This document shows, piece after piece, positions 31,700-37,164 of a stretch of DNA of 37,164 nucleotides; within the stretch, counting starts at the first letter, position 1, and the number at the start of each line of letters is the position of its first letter. A program made the translations under genes and the position numbers. This DNA comes from Lentisphaerae bacterium GWF2_50_93 (GTDB lineage: Bacteria > Verrucomicrobiota > Lentisphaeria > Victivallales > GWF2-50-93), in the NCBI GenBank assembly GCA_001804815.1, contig MHBI01000026.1:1-37164 (forward strand), written 5' to 3'. The notes beneath the pieces are model-generated. The model searched no databases, was not told the DNA's origin, and was given only the letters and a program-made list of their open reading frames with translations.

Positions 31700-32713
31700 A
31701 TGGCTAGAATTAAAATCGGGCAAATCGGGATAGGGCATAATCACGCGTCTGAAAAGATGATCGCCCTCCGCCGTCTGCCGGACCTTTTCGAAGTCGTCGG
31801 CATAGTCGAAGCAGATCAGGAATGGAAACGTAAACGTGGCGAACTGAAAGCATATGAAGGCTTGAGGTGGATGACTGAAGAGGAGCTGCTCAGCATTCCC
31901 GGACTTCAGGCGCTGGCGGTGGAAGGGGACGGCTTTGACCTCGTGCCGACTGCACAGCGTTGCGCGGAGCGGGGATTGCATGTCCATCTGGACAAGCCGG
32001 GCGGCGAATCGCTTCAGGAGTTCAGGAAACTGCTCGACGAATGCGCCCGCAGGAATCTTGCGATCCAGCTTGCCTACGTGTACCGCTATAATCCGGCAGT
32101 CAAGTTCTGCATGAACGCGGTCCGTTCCGGATGGCTCGGTGAAATATTCCAGATCGATGCGGTCATGAGCCGGTACGACGGTGAAAATGACGATTACCGC
32201 AGGTGGCTCGCCCAGTTCCAGGGAGGCGTCATGTATATATTCGGCGGCTATCTGCTTGATTTGGTCATCAGCATGCTGGGGCGTCCGGACAAAGTCTCTG
32301 CCTTCCAGCGTAAAACCCGCAATGACGCGCTCAATGATAACGGCTTGGCCGTCCTGGAGTATCCGCACGCGACAGCAACGATCCGGGCCTCCGTAGCGGA
32401 GGTTGACGGCATGAAGCACCGCCGCCTGTTGGTCTGCGGCACCAAGGGGACCGTGGAGGTCTGTCCCATTGAGCATCACGCGGATCGTTACCGCCTCGAT
32501 CCTCTTCATGTGCGCCTGACGCTCAAAGAAAGCAATACCGAGTTCGCCGCCGGGACGCATGTCGTGGACGTTGGCGTGTTGAACGGACGCTATGAGGAGC
32601 AATTGATTGAATTTTCACGCATCATCCGCGGCGAGATCAGTAATCCGTTCCCGATTGAACATGAATTTCTTGTCCAGGAAGCGCTTCTTGCCGCCGCTGG
32701 ATATACAAAATAG
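31700..32713 (+). CDS. Gfo/Idh/MocA-family NAD(P)-dependent oxidoreductase
   Basis: A 337-residue sugar oxidoreductase. The N-terminal Rossmann part begins IKIGQIGIGHNHASE, with GIVEADQEWK after strand 2, and DKPGG (98-102) replaces the EKP motif, with K99 as the catalytic lysine. The C-terminal sheet domain follows (YVYRYNPAVKFCMNAVRSGWLGEI). Family members oxidise or isomerise sugars, inositols or sugar acids. AGGAG precedes the ATG at 31700. Arginine is mostly CGC/CGT here, unlike the AGG-rich genes before it, so the gene may have been acquired together with the SDR gene that follows nine bases later. Confidence 0.9.
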   Translation: MARIKIGQIGIGHNHASEKMIALRRLPDLFEVVGIVEADQEWKRKRGELKAYEGLRWMTEEELLSIPGLQALAVEGDGFDLVPTAQRCAERGLHVHLDKPGGESLQEFRKLLDECARRNLAIQLAYVYRYNPAVKFCMNAVRSGWLGEIFQIDAVMSRYDGENDDYRRWLAQFQGGVMYIFGGYLLDLVISMLGRPDKVSAFQRKTRNDALNDNGLAVLEYPHATATIRASVAEVDGMKHRRLLVCGTKGTVEVCPIEHHADRYRLDPLHVRLTLKESNTEFAAGTHVVDVGVLNGRYEEQLIEFSRIIRGEISNPFPIEHEFLVQEALLAAAGYTK

Positions 32714-32722
32714 GAGTCAATG

Positions 32723-33481
32723 ATGAAGAAACTGCAGGACAAAGTGGGAATAGTCGTCGGAGGCGGAGGAGCAATCGGCAGGGCAATCGCCCTGAAACTG
32801 TCCGCCGAGGGCGCAAAAGTCGTGGTGATCGACATGATGCAGGAATCCGCCGACAGGGTTGCGCAGGAGATAAGCAAGCTCGGAGGTGAATCTGCCGCCT
32901 ATGCGCTTGACATCACCTGCTATGACAAGGTGAAGGAGACCTTTGACGGCATTGCCGGACGTTTCGGACGGATCGATATCCTTGTCAACTCGGCCGGCGG
33001 CAGCGCACGTGACAAGATGGCGCTCTACCATGAACTTCCCGTAGAGGTTCTCGACTGGATGCTTGCCGTCAATCTGAACGGTCCGCTGTATTGCATCCGG
33101 GCCGCCGTCAACCATCTTATCAAACAGAATTACGGCAAGATCGTCAACATCTCCTCCATCGTCGCACTTGGTGGCATGGCACGATGCGTTGATTATGCCG
33201 CGGCGAAAGGTGGGATAATCGCGGCGACAAAATCCCTGGCAATCGAGCTGGGGCGCTGCAACATCAATGTCAATTGTGTTTCTCCGGGAAAGGTGCAGCG
33301 CAGCACGAACGATATCGATCAGGCGGCCTTCGCAAAACAATATACATATCTCAACCGGATCTGCACCCAGGAGGATATCGCCGACATGGCATGCTATCTG
33401 GCAATGCCCGAATCGGACTACATCACCGGCCAGAACATAGTGGTGGATGGTGGACGCAGTCTCGGACTGAAAGGCAGTTGA
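32723..33481 (+). CDS. SDR-family oxidoreductase
   Basis: A 252-residue classical short-chain dehydrogenase. GGGGAIGRAIA (13-23) binds NAD(P), D37 at the end of strand 2 suggests NAD preference, and NSAGG (89-93) follows strand 4. The catalytic set is S144 or S145, Y158 and K162 (DYAAAKGGI). The end ITGQNIVVDGG is typical. It resembles 3-oxoacyl-ACP reductase/glucose dehydrogenase-like SDRs used in sugar metabolism. The ATG at 32723 is chosen because AGGAG (32712-32716, overlapping the upstream stop) is six bases away. The ATG at 32720 is too close. Together with the Gfo/Idh gene it likely forms a two-step sugar oxidation unit. Confidence 0.9.
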   Translation: MKKLQDKVGIVVGGGGAIGRAIALKLSAEGAKVVVIDMMQESADRVAQEISKLGGESAAYALDITCYDKVKETFDGIAGRFGRIDILVNSAGGSARDKMALYHELPVEVLDWMLAVNLNGPLYCIRAAVNHLIKQNYGKIVNISSIVALGGMARCVDYAAAKGGIIAATKSLAIELGRCNINVNCVSPGKVQRSTNDIDQAAFAKQYTYLNRICTQEDIADMACYLAMPESDYITGQNIVVDGGRSLGLKGS

Positions 33482-34049
33482 CGGCAAATTATCGAAGTAT
33501 CCAAGGACTCCGAAATGATTCGGATTCCTATCTGCATTCGCGTCTTGTCGAGTCGGGCGGAGTCCGATTTGTCGGAGGCCTGAAAGAGGCGGCCTTGTGC
33601 TTTTGCTTGATATTTGAAGGTTTCTGCTTGAGAGGCAACGCCGGGGTGATAGCCAAGTCCGAGAAAACCTTCTGAACCAGCCCGCTCGGTGGTGCATATC
33701 GGCAAGTTGACCGATTCTGTTCAATTGATTGCTGGACTTGTCCTGGTTGAGTCAATCCCATGACTGAACCACCTGTCCGTGTTACGGCGCTATCGAGCAT
33801 ACTTGGTTTTTTCTTGATTTCCATGTTCTTATCCTTTTGGTGCATACCCTAGCTTATATGCCGCCGGTTACCACCTGCAGAGGGAAGAGAGACCGAATGG
33901 TGTTGCTATATGTTTGACTTTATGAACTTTACCATGCCTGCCTTGCCGTATTCATCCAGATGCCCAGCGATCGTTTTCCCCTCAGGCGTTCCCTGCCGTG
34001 TCTTTGTTTATATGGATCGCTGGCATCCTGCCGGCGATTATCTCGTGTT
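33482..34049. other. Region without intact genes at the end of the cassette array
   Basis: No supported gene. On the minus strand a frame ending at 33906-33908 reads EGKTIAGHLDEYGKAG near its end and may be a decayed gene tail. GATGCCCAGCGATC (33959-33972) and GATCGCTGGCATC (34015-34027) are inverted with one unpaired extra base, and a GCtGGC/GCCgGC hairpin overlaps the right arm. This could be a decayed attC site, but the AAC and GTT boxes are not clear. The part 33485-33845 shows no recognisable coding. Confidence 0.4.
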
Positions 34050-34310
34050 TTAGGCTATGCGTCCATTTATGTATTTGTGTAGGACGCTGGAAATAAGCGT
34101 CTGGTATGGCAATCCTTCTCGCATGGCGGTCTTCTTGAATCGAAGCAGGTCTCGCTCAGCCATTCTAATGTTCACACGGTTGTCCTTGCGCAAAGCAGCC
34201 CTTGCCGCATTACTATAACGTGCTGACTCGCTCTGAAAGTCCGATATGCGTTTCCATTCCCCGCGCTCAACAGAATCAAGCAGGTTCTTTTCTTCCTTTG
34301 TCATATTCAT
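34050..34310 (-). CDS. CopG/BrnA-type antitoxin of a decayed TA pair
   Basis: An 86-residue protein ending in a ribbon-helix-helix: DNRVNIRMAERDLLRFKKTAMREG followed by LPYQTLISSVLHKYI, the pattern of CopG-type antitoxins that partner BrnT-like toxins. The N-terminal ERGEWKRISDF is likely the toxin-binding part. Its ATG overlaps the toxin stop as ATGA, the toxin-first order of brnTA systems. The toxin frame upstream has two stop codons, so this antitoxin would be made, if at all, only by independent initiation. It is in the same orientation as the other cassette genes. Confidence 0.8.
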   Translation of the reverse strand: MNMTKEEKNLLDSVERGEWKRISDFQSESARYSNAARAALRKDNRVNIRMAERDLLRFKKTAMREGLPYQTLISSVLHKYINGRIA

Positions 34311-34588
34311 TTCAGATGATCCTCCAAATATATTTTTGTCATTTTACGGCTTGGTGTGATCGTCTTAAGAAATATAGTTTCGTCATCTTCGACAAATGGC
34401 ACAAGATAGGCATAGTCTTCGACATTGACGATAAATATCCTCTGTCCTGGATATTGTCGTTGCCTGGGATGTTAAATAGTATCGAGCAATCCATCGCGTG
34501 ACAAATGGAAAACAATATCTTCAAAGGTTATTCCACGCCCTTGTCTAAGCAATTCGTTTTTGTCGTCATTCCAATCGTATCGTTACAT
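34307..34588 (-). pseudogene. BrnT/DUF497-like toxin interrupted by two TAA codons
   Basis: From ATG at 34588 the frame reads M, stop, RYDWNDDKNELLRQGRGITF, then EDIVFHLSRDGLLDTI, stop, HPRQRQYPGQRIFIV, EDYAYLVPFVEDDETIFLKT and SRKMTKIYLEDHLK to the TGA at 34309-34307. This is a full-length BrnT-like toxin (93 codons) with TAA at codon 2 and codon 39 and no other damage. Typical relatives have lysine and glutamate at these places, so each is one base change away. A promoter with perfect TTGACA lies upstream and would start the transcript at about the ATG. The antitoxin overlaps its end. Confidence 0.78.
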
Positions 34589-34594
34589 GATGCA

Positions 34595-34623
34595 GTCATA
34601 GCACATTGTGTGCTTTATGTCAA
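34595..34623 (-). promoter_or_regulatory. Promoter with internal palindrome for the decayed BrnT-like TA pair
   Basis: On the minus strand TTGACA (34623-34618), 17 bases, TATGAC (34600-34595). The spacer contains GCACA-CAA-TGTGC (34613-34601), a likely operator for TA autorepression. The expected start of transcription falls on the ATG at 34588. Confidence 0.6.
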
Positions 34624-34642
34624 CTTTTATCTGAAGTTTTTA

Positions 34643-34680
34643 CACTAACGCCTGCGGTTGGGAGCACCTATTCGTTCTGA
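34643..34680 (-). other. attC-like site D (truncated)
   Basis: Minus strand: R'' box TCAGAAC (34680-34674), then GAATAGGTGCTCCCAACCGC, then AGGC and R' box GTTAGTG (34649-34643). It matches the 5' half of site C but lacks the 3' hairpin arm. The R'' box with flanks (GATCAGAAC) is the exact complement of the R' end of site C (GTTCTGATC), as expected for the two ends of one cassette. Confidence 0.55.
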
Positions 34681-34827
34681 TCTAGTGTCATGTATCGCAA
34701 ATAGGCCGAAATAAAACGTGGGGGATTTTGGATGTTCAGTCTGTACGACTCCGCTAAGGCGATGCTGAAGCATCGCCTTAGCGGAGTCGTACGGGCTGAA
34801 CGCCGAAAGACCCACGCCGTAATACGG
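34681..34827. repeat. Long hairpin and inverted copy of coding sequence
   Basis: A near-perfect foldback is centred at about 34767: arms of about 33 bases (GTTCAGTCTGTACGACTCCG... and its complement), two mismatches, a two-base loop. In addition 34681-34715 (TCTAGTGTCATGTATCGC...) is an inverted copy, with one mismatch and one indel, of 34927-34963 inside the neighbouring gene. The region lies between that gene's stop and attC-like site D. Confidence 0.7.
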
Positions 34828-35343
34828 TTATGCCTCTTTTTGCGCGGCCTTCGTCTTGGCCGGAACCGACGATACTTCAGTATCGCCTTGTTCCATCCAA
34901 GCCAAATCCGCATCAAAAATAGACATAATTTTATTCGGCGTATTTGCGATACATGACACTAGATTGTCTAGGGTTTTATTGTTTAATTTTGGTTCAACTA
35001 AATGAGTTGCATAGGCTCTTTCAATAGTCGTTTCTCCCGATTTGGAGAATTGGAGCTTAATCTTCTTGCCTTTACCCCACGATGAGTAATCTGTCCAACT
35101 TTCCCTTAATCCTTTATCTTCGGCATGCTTTCTAATGAATTTCATTATAAAGCTGATCGTTCCAAGGTTGACTTTTATATTCCTCTCAAGATATGGAATT
35201 TTCTTCATTCTCCAGGAATTATAATCTTTTGAGTTCAAATAATTCAATTTCATGAAAATATCGACATGCGCGATATATCCTTTTGCCTGAATCAAATCAT
35301 TGGCAATTACAATTAGTTTTCTTGATAATTCTTCTCTGTTCAT
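34828..35343 (-). CDS. Conserved hypothetical protein in a cassette
   Basis: A 171-residue protein beginning MNREELSRKLIVIANDLIQ with conserved-looking segments GYIAHVDIFMKLNYL, YNSWRMKKIPYLERNIKVNL, SSWGKGKKIKLQFSKSG and ERAYATHLV. I recall similar hypothetical proteins in unrelated bacteria, with no known function and no recognised catalytic motif. It is basic and probably nucleic-acid related, a weak inference. The start at 35343 has AGGGA upstream. A longer frame to 35478 would run through attC-like site C. The C-terminus (EQGDTEVSSVPAKTKAAQKEA) is low complexity. It is the only gene of its cassette, in the same direction as its neighbours. Confidence 0.7.
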   Translation of the reverse strand: MNREELSRKLIVIANDLIQAKGYIAHVDIFMKLNYLNSKDYNSWRMKKIPYLERNIKVNLGTISFIMKFIRKHAEDKGLRESWTDYSSWGKGKKIKLQFSKSGETTIERAYATHLVEPKLNNKTLDNLVSCIANTPNKIMSIFDADLAWMEQGDTEVSSVPAKTKAAQKEA

Positions 35344-35360
35344 TATTTTTTCATCCCTGA

Positions 35361-35428
35361 TCAGAACGCCTGTGGTCTCCCACCGCGACTGCGCGAAGGC
35401 GCGGTTGGGAGCAGCAGATTTGTTCTGC
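35361..35428 (-). other. attC-like site C
   Basis: Minus strand: R'' GCAGAAC (35428-35422), hairpin CTCCCAACCGCG (35411-35400) / CGCGGTGGGAG (35387-35377) with one extra base on the 5' arm and a 12-base loop, then AGGC and R' GTTCTGA (35367-35361). It begins seven bases after the brnA stop. The 68-base length, the AAC and GTT boxes, the complementary boxes and the extrahelical base match integron attC sites. Confidence 0.7.
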
Positions 35429-35434
35429 CTATCA

Positions 35435-35647
35435 TCAGGAAGCCCATTTAGTTTCCAACTTGCGGTGTTTCTGAGCACAGTCTCTCAGATAAAGATTGAT
35501 GAGGCTTTGGTAAGGTATGCCGGCTTGCTCAGACATGCATTTGAAATAATCAACCACGTCGACACCAAGTCGGATTGTGATATTTTTCTTTAGTTTCCTA
35601 GCATACGGATTTGGGCTCGATTTGGAAAAATCGTAGGATTTTCTCAT
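35435..35647 (-). CDS. brnA: BrnA-type antitoxin
   Basis: A 70-residue ribbon-helix-helix protein. After a basic N-terminus (RKSYDFSKSSPNPYARKLKK) comes NITIRLGVDVVDYFKCMSEQ and AGIPYQSLINLYLRDCA, the BrnA DNA-binding fold. BrnA neutralises BrnT and represses the operon. The start at 35647 has GGAGG eight bases upstream and overlaps the brnT stop by four bases. A frame from 35743 would only overlap brnT. The gene is followed within seven bases by an attC-like site. Confidence 0.88.
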   Translation of the reverse strand: MRKSYDFSKSSPNPYARKLKKNITIRLGVDVVDYFKCMSEQAGIPYQSLINLYLRDCAQKHRKLETKWAS

Positions 35648-35931
35648 GGTTTGTACCTCCCATATAGTCGGGTTTCTTGTTTGTCGGCTTTTCGTGCCGA
35701 AATTATGCGAATCACCTCGTCGTTCTCTCTGTAACAATGACACACTACCAGTAATCGGGCGGTTGCCGACATCCCCAACAGAACAAAGCGATCCTCATTC
35801 TTAGAATGGTCGGGGTCGTAGATAATCCGTGCAAACTCGTCGCTGAACACAGTCATGGCGTCTCCAAAAGAAACTCCATGCTTTCGGAGATTGATAATAG
35901 ACTTGTTTGTGTCCCATTCAAATCTTATCAT
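35644..35931 (-). CDS. brnT: BrnT-type ribonuclease toxin
   Basis: A 95-residue toxin of the BrnT (DUF497) family, a RelE-like RNase that arrests translation. Family marks are IRFEWDTNKSIINLRKHGVSF at the start, DGAMTVF-like GDAMTVFSDEFARIIYD, RFVLLGMSATARLLVVCHCYRE (split here as two segments) and IRIISARKADKQETRLY at the end, where the conserved R and SARKA residues lie. It is intact. The ATG at 35931 follows a candidate -10 by seven bases and has no ribosome site, so its mRNA is probably leaderless. brnA overlaps its stop as ATGA. The pair makes up one cassette. Confidence 0.9.
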   Translation of the reverse strand: MIRFEWDTNKSIINLRKHGVSFGDAMTVFSDEFARIIYDPDHSKNEDRFVLLGMSATARLLVVCHCYRENDEVIRIISARKADKQETRLYGRYKP

Positions 35932-35937
35932 ACTTAC

Positions 35938-35965
35938 AATATATGTATCTTTAGTGGATTTTCAA
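35938..35965 (-). promoter_or_regulatory. brnTA promoter, leaderless
   Basis: Minus strand TTGAAA (35965-35960), 16 bases, TATATT (35943-35938). The expected transcription start coincides with the A of the brnT ATG at 35931. It lies just inside the cassette after attC-like site B. Confidence 0.5.
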
Positions 35966-35987
35966 GTCTGCCATTCAGGAATTATTA

Positions 35988-36050
35988 GCCTAACGCCCCT
36001 CTGTCATCCACCCCGCGGATGCGGGGTTGGATGCATGGAAATTGTTCGGT
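35988..36050 (-). other. attC-like site B
   Basis: Minus strand: R'' ACCGAAC (36050-36044), hairpin CATCCAACCCCGC (36033-36021) / GCGGGGTGGATG (36016-36005) with a four-base loop and one extra base on the 5' arm, then GGGGC and R' GTTAGGC (35994-35988), a perfect GTTRRRY. The start GAACAATT resembles the aadA1 attC. The R'' box overlaps the last base of the RelE-type toxin stop codon. Total 63 bases. Confidence 0.78.
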
Positions 36051-36307
36051 TACCTATAGATTTCTTTCCGATGTCCGACTGCGACCACAAAAACGATCAG
36101 AAAGTCATCCTGGATGGAGTAGAGAATACGATAGTTGCCTTGTCGTAAGCGGTACTGCTCAAGACCAGAGAGCTTCTTGGATTGAGGTGGGCGAGGATCG
36201 TCGGCCAATGATTCTATAGCCGCTACAATTCTTTGAAGGTCTTTTTTGGGTATTGATTCAAAATCCTTTTGGACACTTTTCTTTAGTTCAATTCTATATC
36301 TTCCCAT
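36050..36307 (-). CDS. RelE/ParE-superfamily toxin
   Basis: An 85-residue toxin. YRIELKKSVQKDFESIPKKD and IVAAIESLADDPRP are the usual N-terminal helices. KLSGLEQYRLRQGNYRILYS and VFVVAVGHRKEIYR carry the RelE core, with the arginines and the GHRKEIY end typical of mRNA interferases. The ATG at 36307 lies inside the antitoxin gene, with AAGGAG nine bases upstream, so translation is coupled. The stop at 36052-36050 overlaps the attC-like site B. Antitoxin-first order. The pair forms one cassette with its own promoter. Confidence 0.92.
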   Translation of the reverse strand: MGRYRIELKKSVQKDFESIPKKDLQRIVAAIESLADDPRPPQSKKLSGLEQYRLRQGNYRILYSIQDDFLIVFVVAVGHRKEIYR

Positions 36308-36527
36308 TTAGTTTCAGCTCCTTTAAGGCGGATTCAAACGAAACAGTGGGTTCTTTCGCCCTTTTTTTAAAAAGCTCCAAATCTTCAAGGTCTTCGTGAA
36401 GAGCCGTGGATACAGCTTCATTGACCAGTTCTGACACGCTTCGAGAGGTTTCGGCAGATTTCATCCGCAACACTCGGTGAAGCGACATATCAAAATATAT
36501 TGTTGCACGTTTAACTGCGACGCTCAT
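36294..36527 (-). CDS. Ribbon-helix-helix antitoxin of the RelE-type toxin
   Basis: A 77-residue antitoxin starting SVAVKRATIYFDMSLHRVLR then MKSAETSRSVSELVNEAVST, a CopG-like ribbon-helix-helix, with an acidic C-terminal tail (HEDLEDLELFKKRAKEPTVSF) that should bind the toxin. AAGGAG lies eight bases before the ATG at 36527. It overlaps the toxin gene by 14 bases. A consensus promoter with an operator-like palindrome in its spacer lies just upstream. Confidence 0.88.
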   Translation of the reverse strand: MSVAVKRATIYFDMSLHRVLRMKSAETSRSVSELVNEAVSTALHEDLEDLELFKKRAKEPTVSFESALKELKLNGKI

Positions 36528-36550
36528 AACAGTTCTCCTTTTTTTCAGGC

Positions 36551-36579
36551 ACTATAGCGTTATAACGTCAATATGTCAA
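36551..36579 (-). promoter_or_regulatory. Consensus promoter with internal operator for the RelE-type TA pair
   Basis: Minus strand TTGACA (36579-36574), 17 bases, TATAGT (36556-36551). The spacer contains the palindrome CGTTATAACG (36567-36558), well placed for the antitoxin to block RNA polymerase. The leader is about 17 bases with AAGGAG. Confidence 0.7.
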
Positions 36580-36590
36580 GTAGTCATCTT

Positions 36591-36652
36591 TCCGAACGTC
36601 TAAGCCTCTGGGAACCGAGTGAAATGAGGTTACCAGAAGGCGATAGTTATAT
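36591..36652 (-). other. attC-like site A
   Basis: Minus strand: R'' ATATAAC (36652-36646), imperfect stem GCCTTCTGGTAACC / GGTTCCCAGAGGC with unpaired bases and an 11-base loop, then TTAGAC and R' GTTCGGA (36597-36591). The R' box is complementary (CCGAAC/GTTCGG) to the R'' box of site B, so both would be ends of the RelE cassette. Total 62 bases, starting two bases after a short ORF's stop. Confidence 0.6.
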
Positions 36653-36654
36653 TT

Positions 36655-36777
36655 CTATATCCATTTGAATTTAAAGGCTATCAGTACGATAAAACCAACT
36701 GTTGCCATTGCTCCTAGCCCCCATAATGATATCATGGCACCATCAGAAAATGTATCATCAGCTCCGTCCCGCGACAA
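36655..36777 (-). CDS. Possible very small single-pass membrane protein
   Basis: The frame ends with GAMISLWGLGAMATVGFIVL then IAFKFKWI and a TAG at 36657-36655. That is one transmembrane helix with a basic C-terminus. The start is unclear: TTG at 36777 gives 40 residues, ATG at 36735 gives 26, and neither has a good ribosome site. The stop lies two bases before attC-like site A, as for the other cassettes, which raises the chance that it is real. It could also be the end of a longer, frameshifted gene. Confidence 0.35.
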   Translation of the reverse strand: MSRDGADDTFSDGAMISLWGLGAMATVGFIVLIAFKFKWI

Positions 36778-37164
36778 TTATATTTACCCGCTGACGACAA
36801 TTAGAAATACCCACGGAAAGCTGGATCATGTTATTCTCTTAATGACTATTGTTTAGGCAATAGCAATTAATGAGGATATCCATGATTAATTAAAGAAGCA
36901 CAGTATCGAAAACTTATAGAGGTATTCAACAAGTCAGGGGAAATATCAATGAGTTCGTTAAAGGCAGGGATTCGTTAAGTCGGTGTCGTTAGTTCGTTAA
37001 GTCGGTCGTTAAGTCGGTGTCGTTAGCACTTAAGTTGTATATTATAAATATAATATGATAATATTTAGATAGTTTTAGTGGCTTAGGATGATTATTAAGG
37101 GTCGATTTCGCATTTTAAGCTATTCCTGATGCTTTTTCCAGAATGCCTCTTTCCCCCTGCTGGA
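36778..37164. other. Right edge, AT-rich, without recognised genes
   Basis: Apart from the tandem CGTTAAGTCGG repeats at 36971-37026 I see no gene, promoter or attC-like site here. Short frames are present but none has a convincing start or composition. Confidence 0.5.
36971..37026. repeat. Tandem TTCGTTAAGTCGG repeats
   Basis: CGTTAAGTCGG occurs at 36973, 36995 and 37007. Two copies are followed by TGTCGTTAG, so the array reads as unit, unit without its tail, unit. Each copy contains GTTAAGT, which fits the GTTRRRY box of integron sites, but no hairpin is evident. Confidence 0.65.

Noticed and set aside
31589..33724. Long minus-strand frames opposite the Gfo/Idh and SDR genes
   Set aside because: Both are shadows of well-supported enzymes in high-GC coding sequence.
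33528..33845. Minus-strand frame of 105 residues
   Set aside because: No family, no good ribosome site and proline/lysine-rich composition; the plus strand is equally unconvincing, so I treat it as non-coding.
34307..34588. TAA read as a sense codon (recoding) in the BrnT-like toxin
   Set aside because: TAA ends other genes in the window, for example pdxB-neighbour HAD and the RelE-type toxin, so reassignment is unlikely.
34734..34800. The large hairpin as a transcription terminator
   Set aside because: Arms are far longer than usual, the loop is two bases and there is no U tract on either strand.
34668..34916. Minus-strand frame of 82 residues through the hairpin
   Set aside because: It is built from the foldback and the inverted copy of the neighbouring gene, not from independent coding sequence.
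36971..37026. The tandem repeats as a CRISPR array
   Set aside because: Units are about 12-22 bases and contiguous, with no regular spacers of unique sequence.

Overview
The window reads as one chromosomal contig of a free-living, probably anaerobic bacterium. Candidate placements are the PVC superphylum, for example a Lentisphaerota-like lineage. This is inference from the gene mix: PPi-dependent phosphofructokinase, a corrinoid-methyltransferase-like URO-D protein beside an AraC regulator, several periplasmic S1C/PDZ proteins, a GH2 beta-mannosidase, Gfo/Idh oxidoreductases, and many short palindromic repeats at gene ends. No marker gene settles it. No rRNA, tRNA or CRISPR was seen.

Layout. 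1-1,130: repeat-rich gene remnants and a broken ORF6N gene. 1,162-5,037 (-): a tight operon of two Ddl-like ATP-grasp ligases, a GNAT acetyltransferase and a lysine 2,3-aminomutase relative, which looks like an undescribed beta-amino-acid or peptide pathway. 5,554-9,947: secreted S1C protease, URO-D methyltransferase relative, AraC regulator and an Isf-type flavoprotein. 9,978-10,690 (-): a PIN/ribbon-helix-helix toxin-antitoxin pair. 10,972-18,178 (-): carbon metabolism (gnd, pdxB, HAD phosphatase, PPi-PFK, D-mannonate-type SDR) headed by a DeoR regulator with an obvious palindromic operator. 18,732-26,258 (-): a lipoprotein, a catalytically dead S1C/PDZ protein, an active HtrA-like lipoprotein, beta-mannosidase and a PHP phosphoesterase. 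26,904-33,481 (+, except nadC): frameshifted Phd-type antitoxin, CrtI-like oxidoreductase, nadC, an unknown secreted protein, a LysE exporter and a Gfo/Idh + SDR pair with different arginine codon use.

34,050-36,777 is the most interesting part. Small genes (RelE-type TA, BrnT/BrnA TA, an unknown protein, a decayed second BrnT-like TA) all lie on the minus strand. They are separated by short imperfect palindromes that have the architecture of integron attC sites: AAC and GTT boxes, a hairpin with one extra base on the 5' side, and a start within a few bases of each stop codon. For two cassettes the box at the cassette start is complementary to the box at its own end, as expected if each cassette circularised. 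I read this as the distal part of a chromosomal integron. It predicts an integrase gene and attI to the right of the window. The TA cassettes carry their own promoters, two of them with palindromes between -35 and -10, and both BrnT-type toxins appear to have leaderless mRNAs.

Dispersed palindromic repeats of several families fill nearly all longer intergenic gaps and often abut stop codons.
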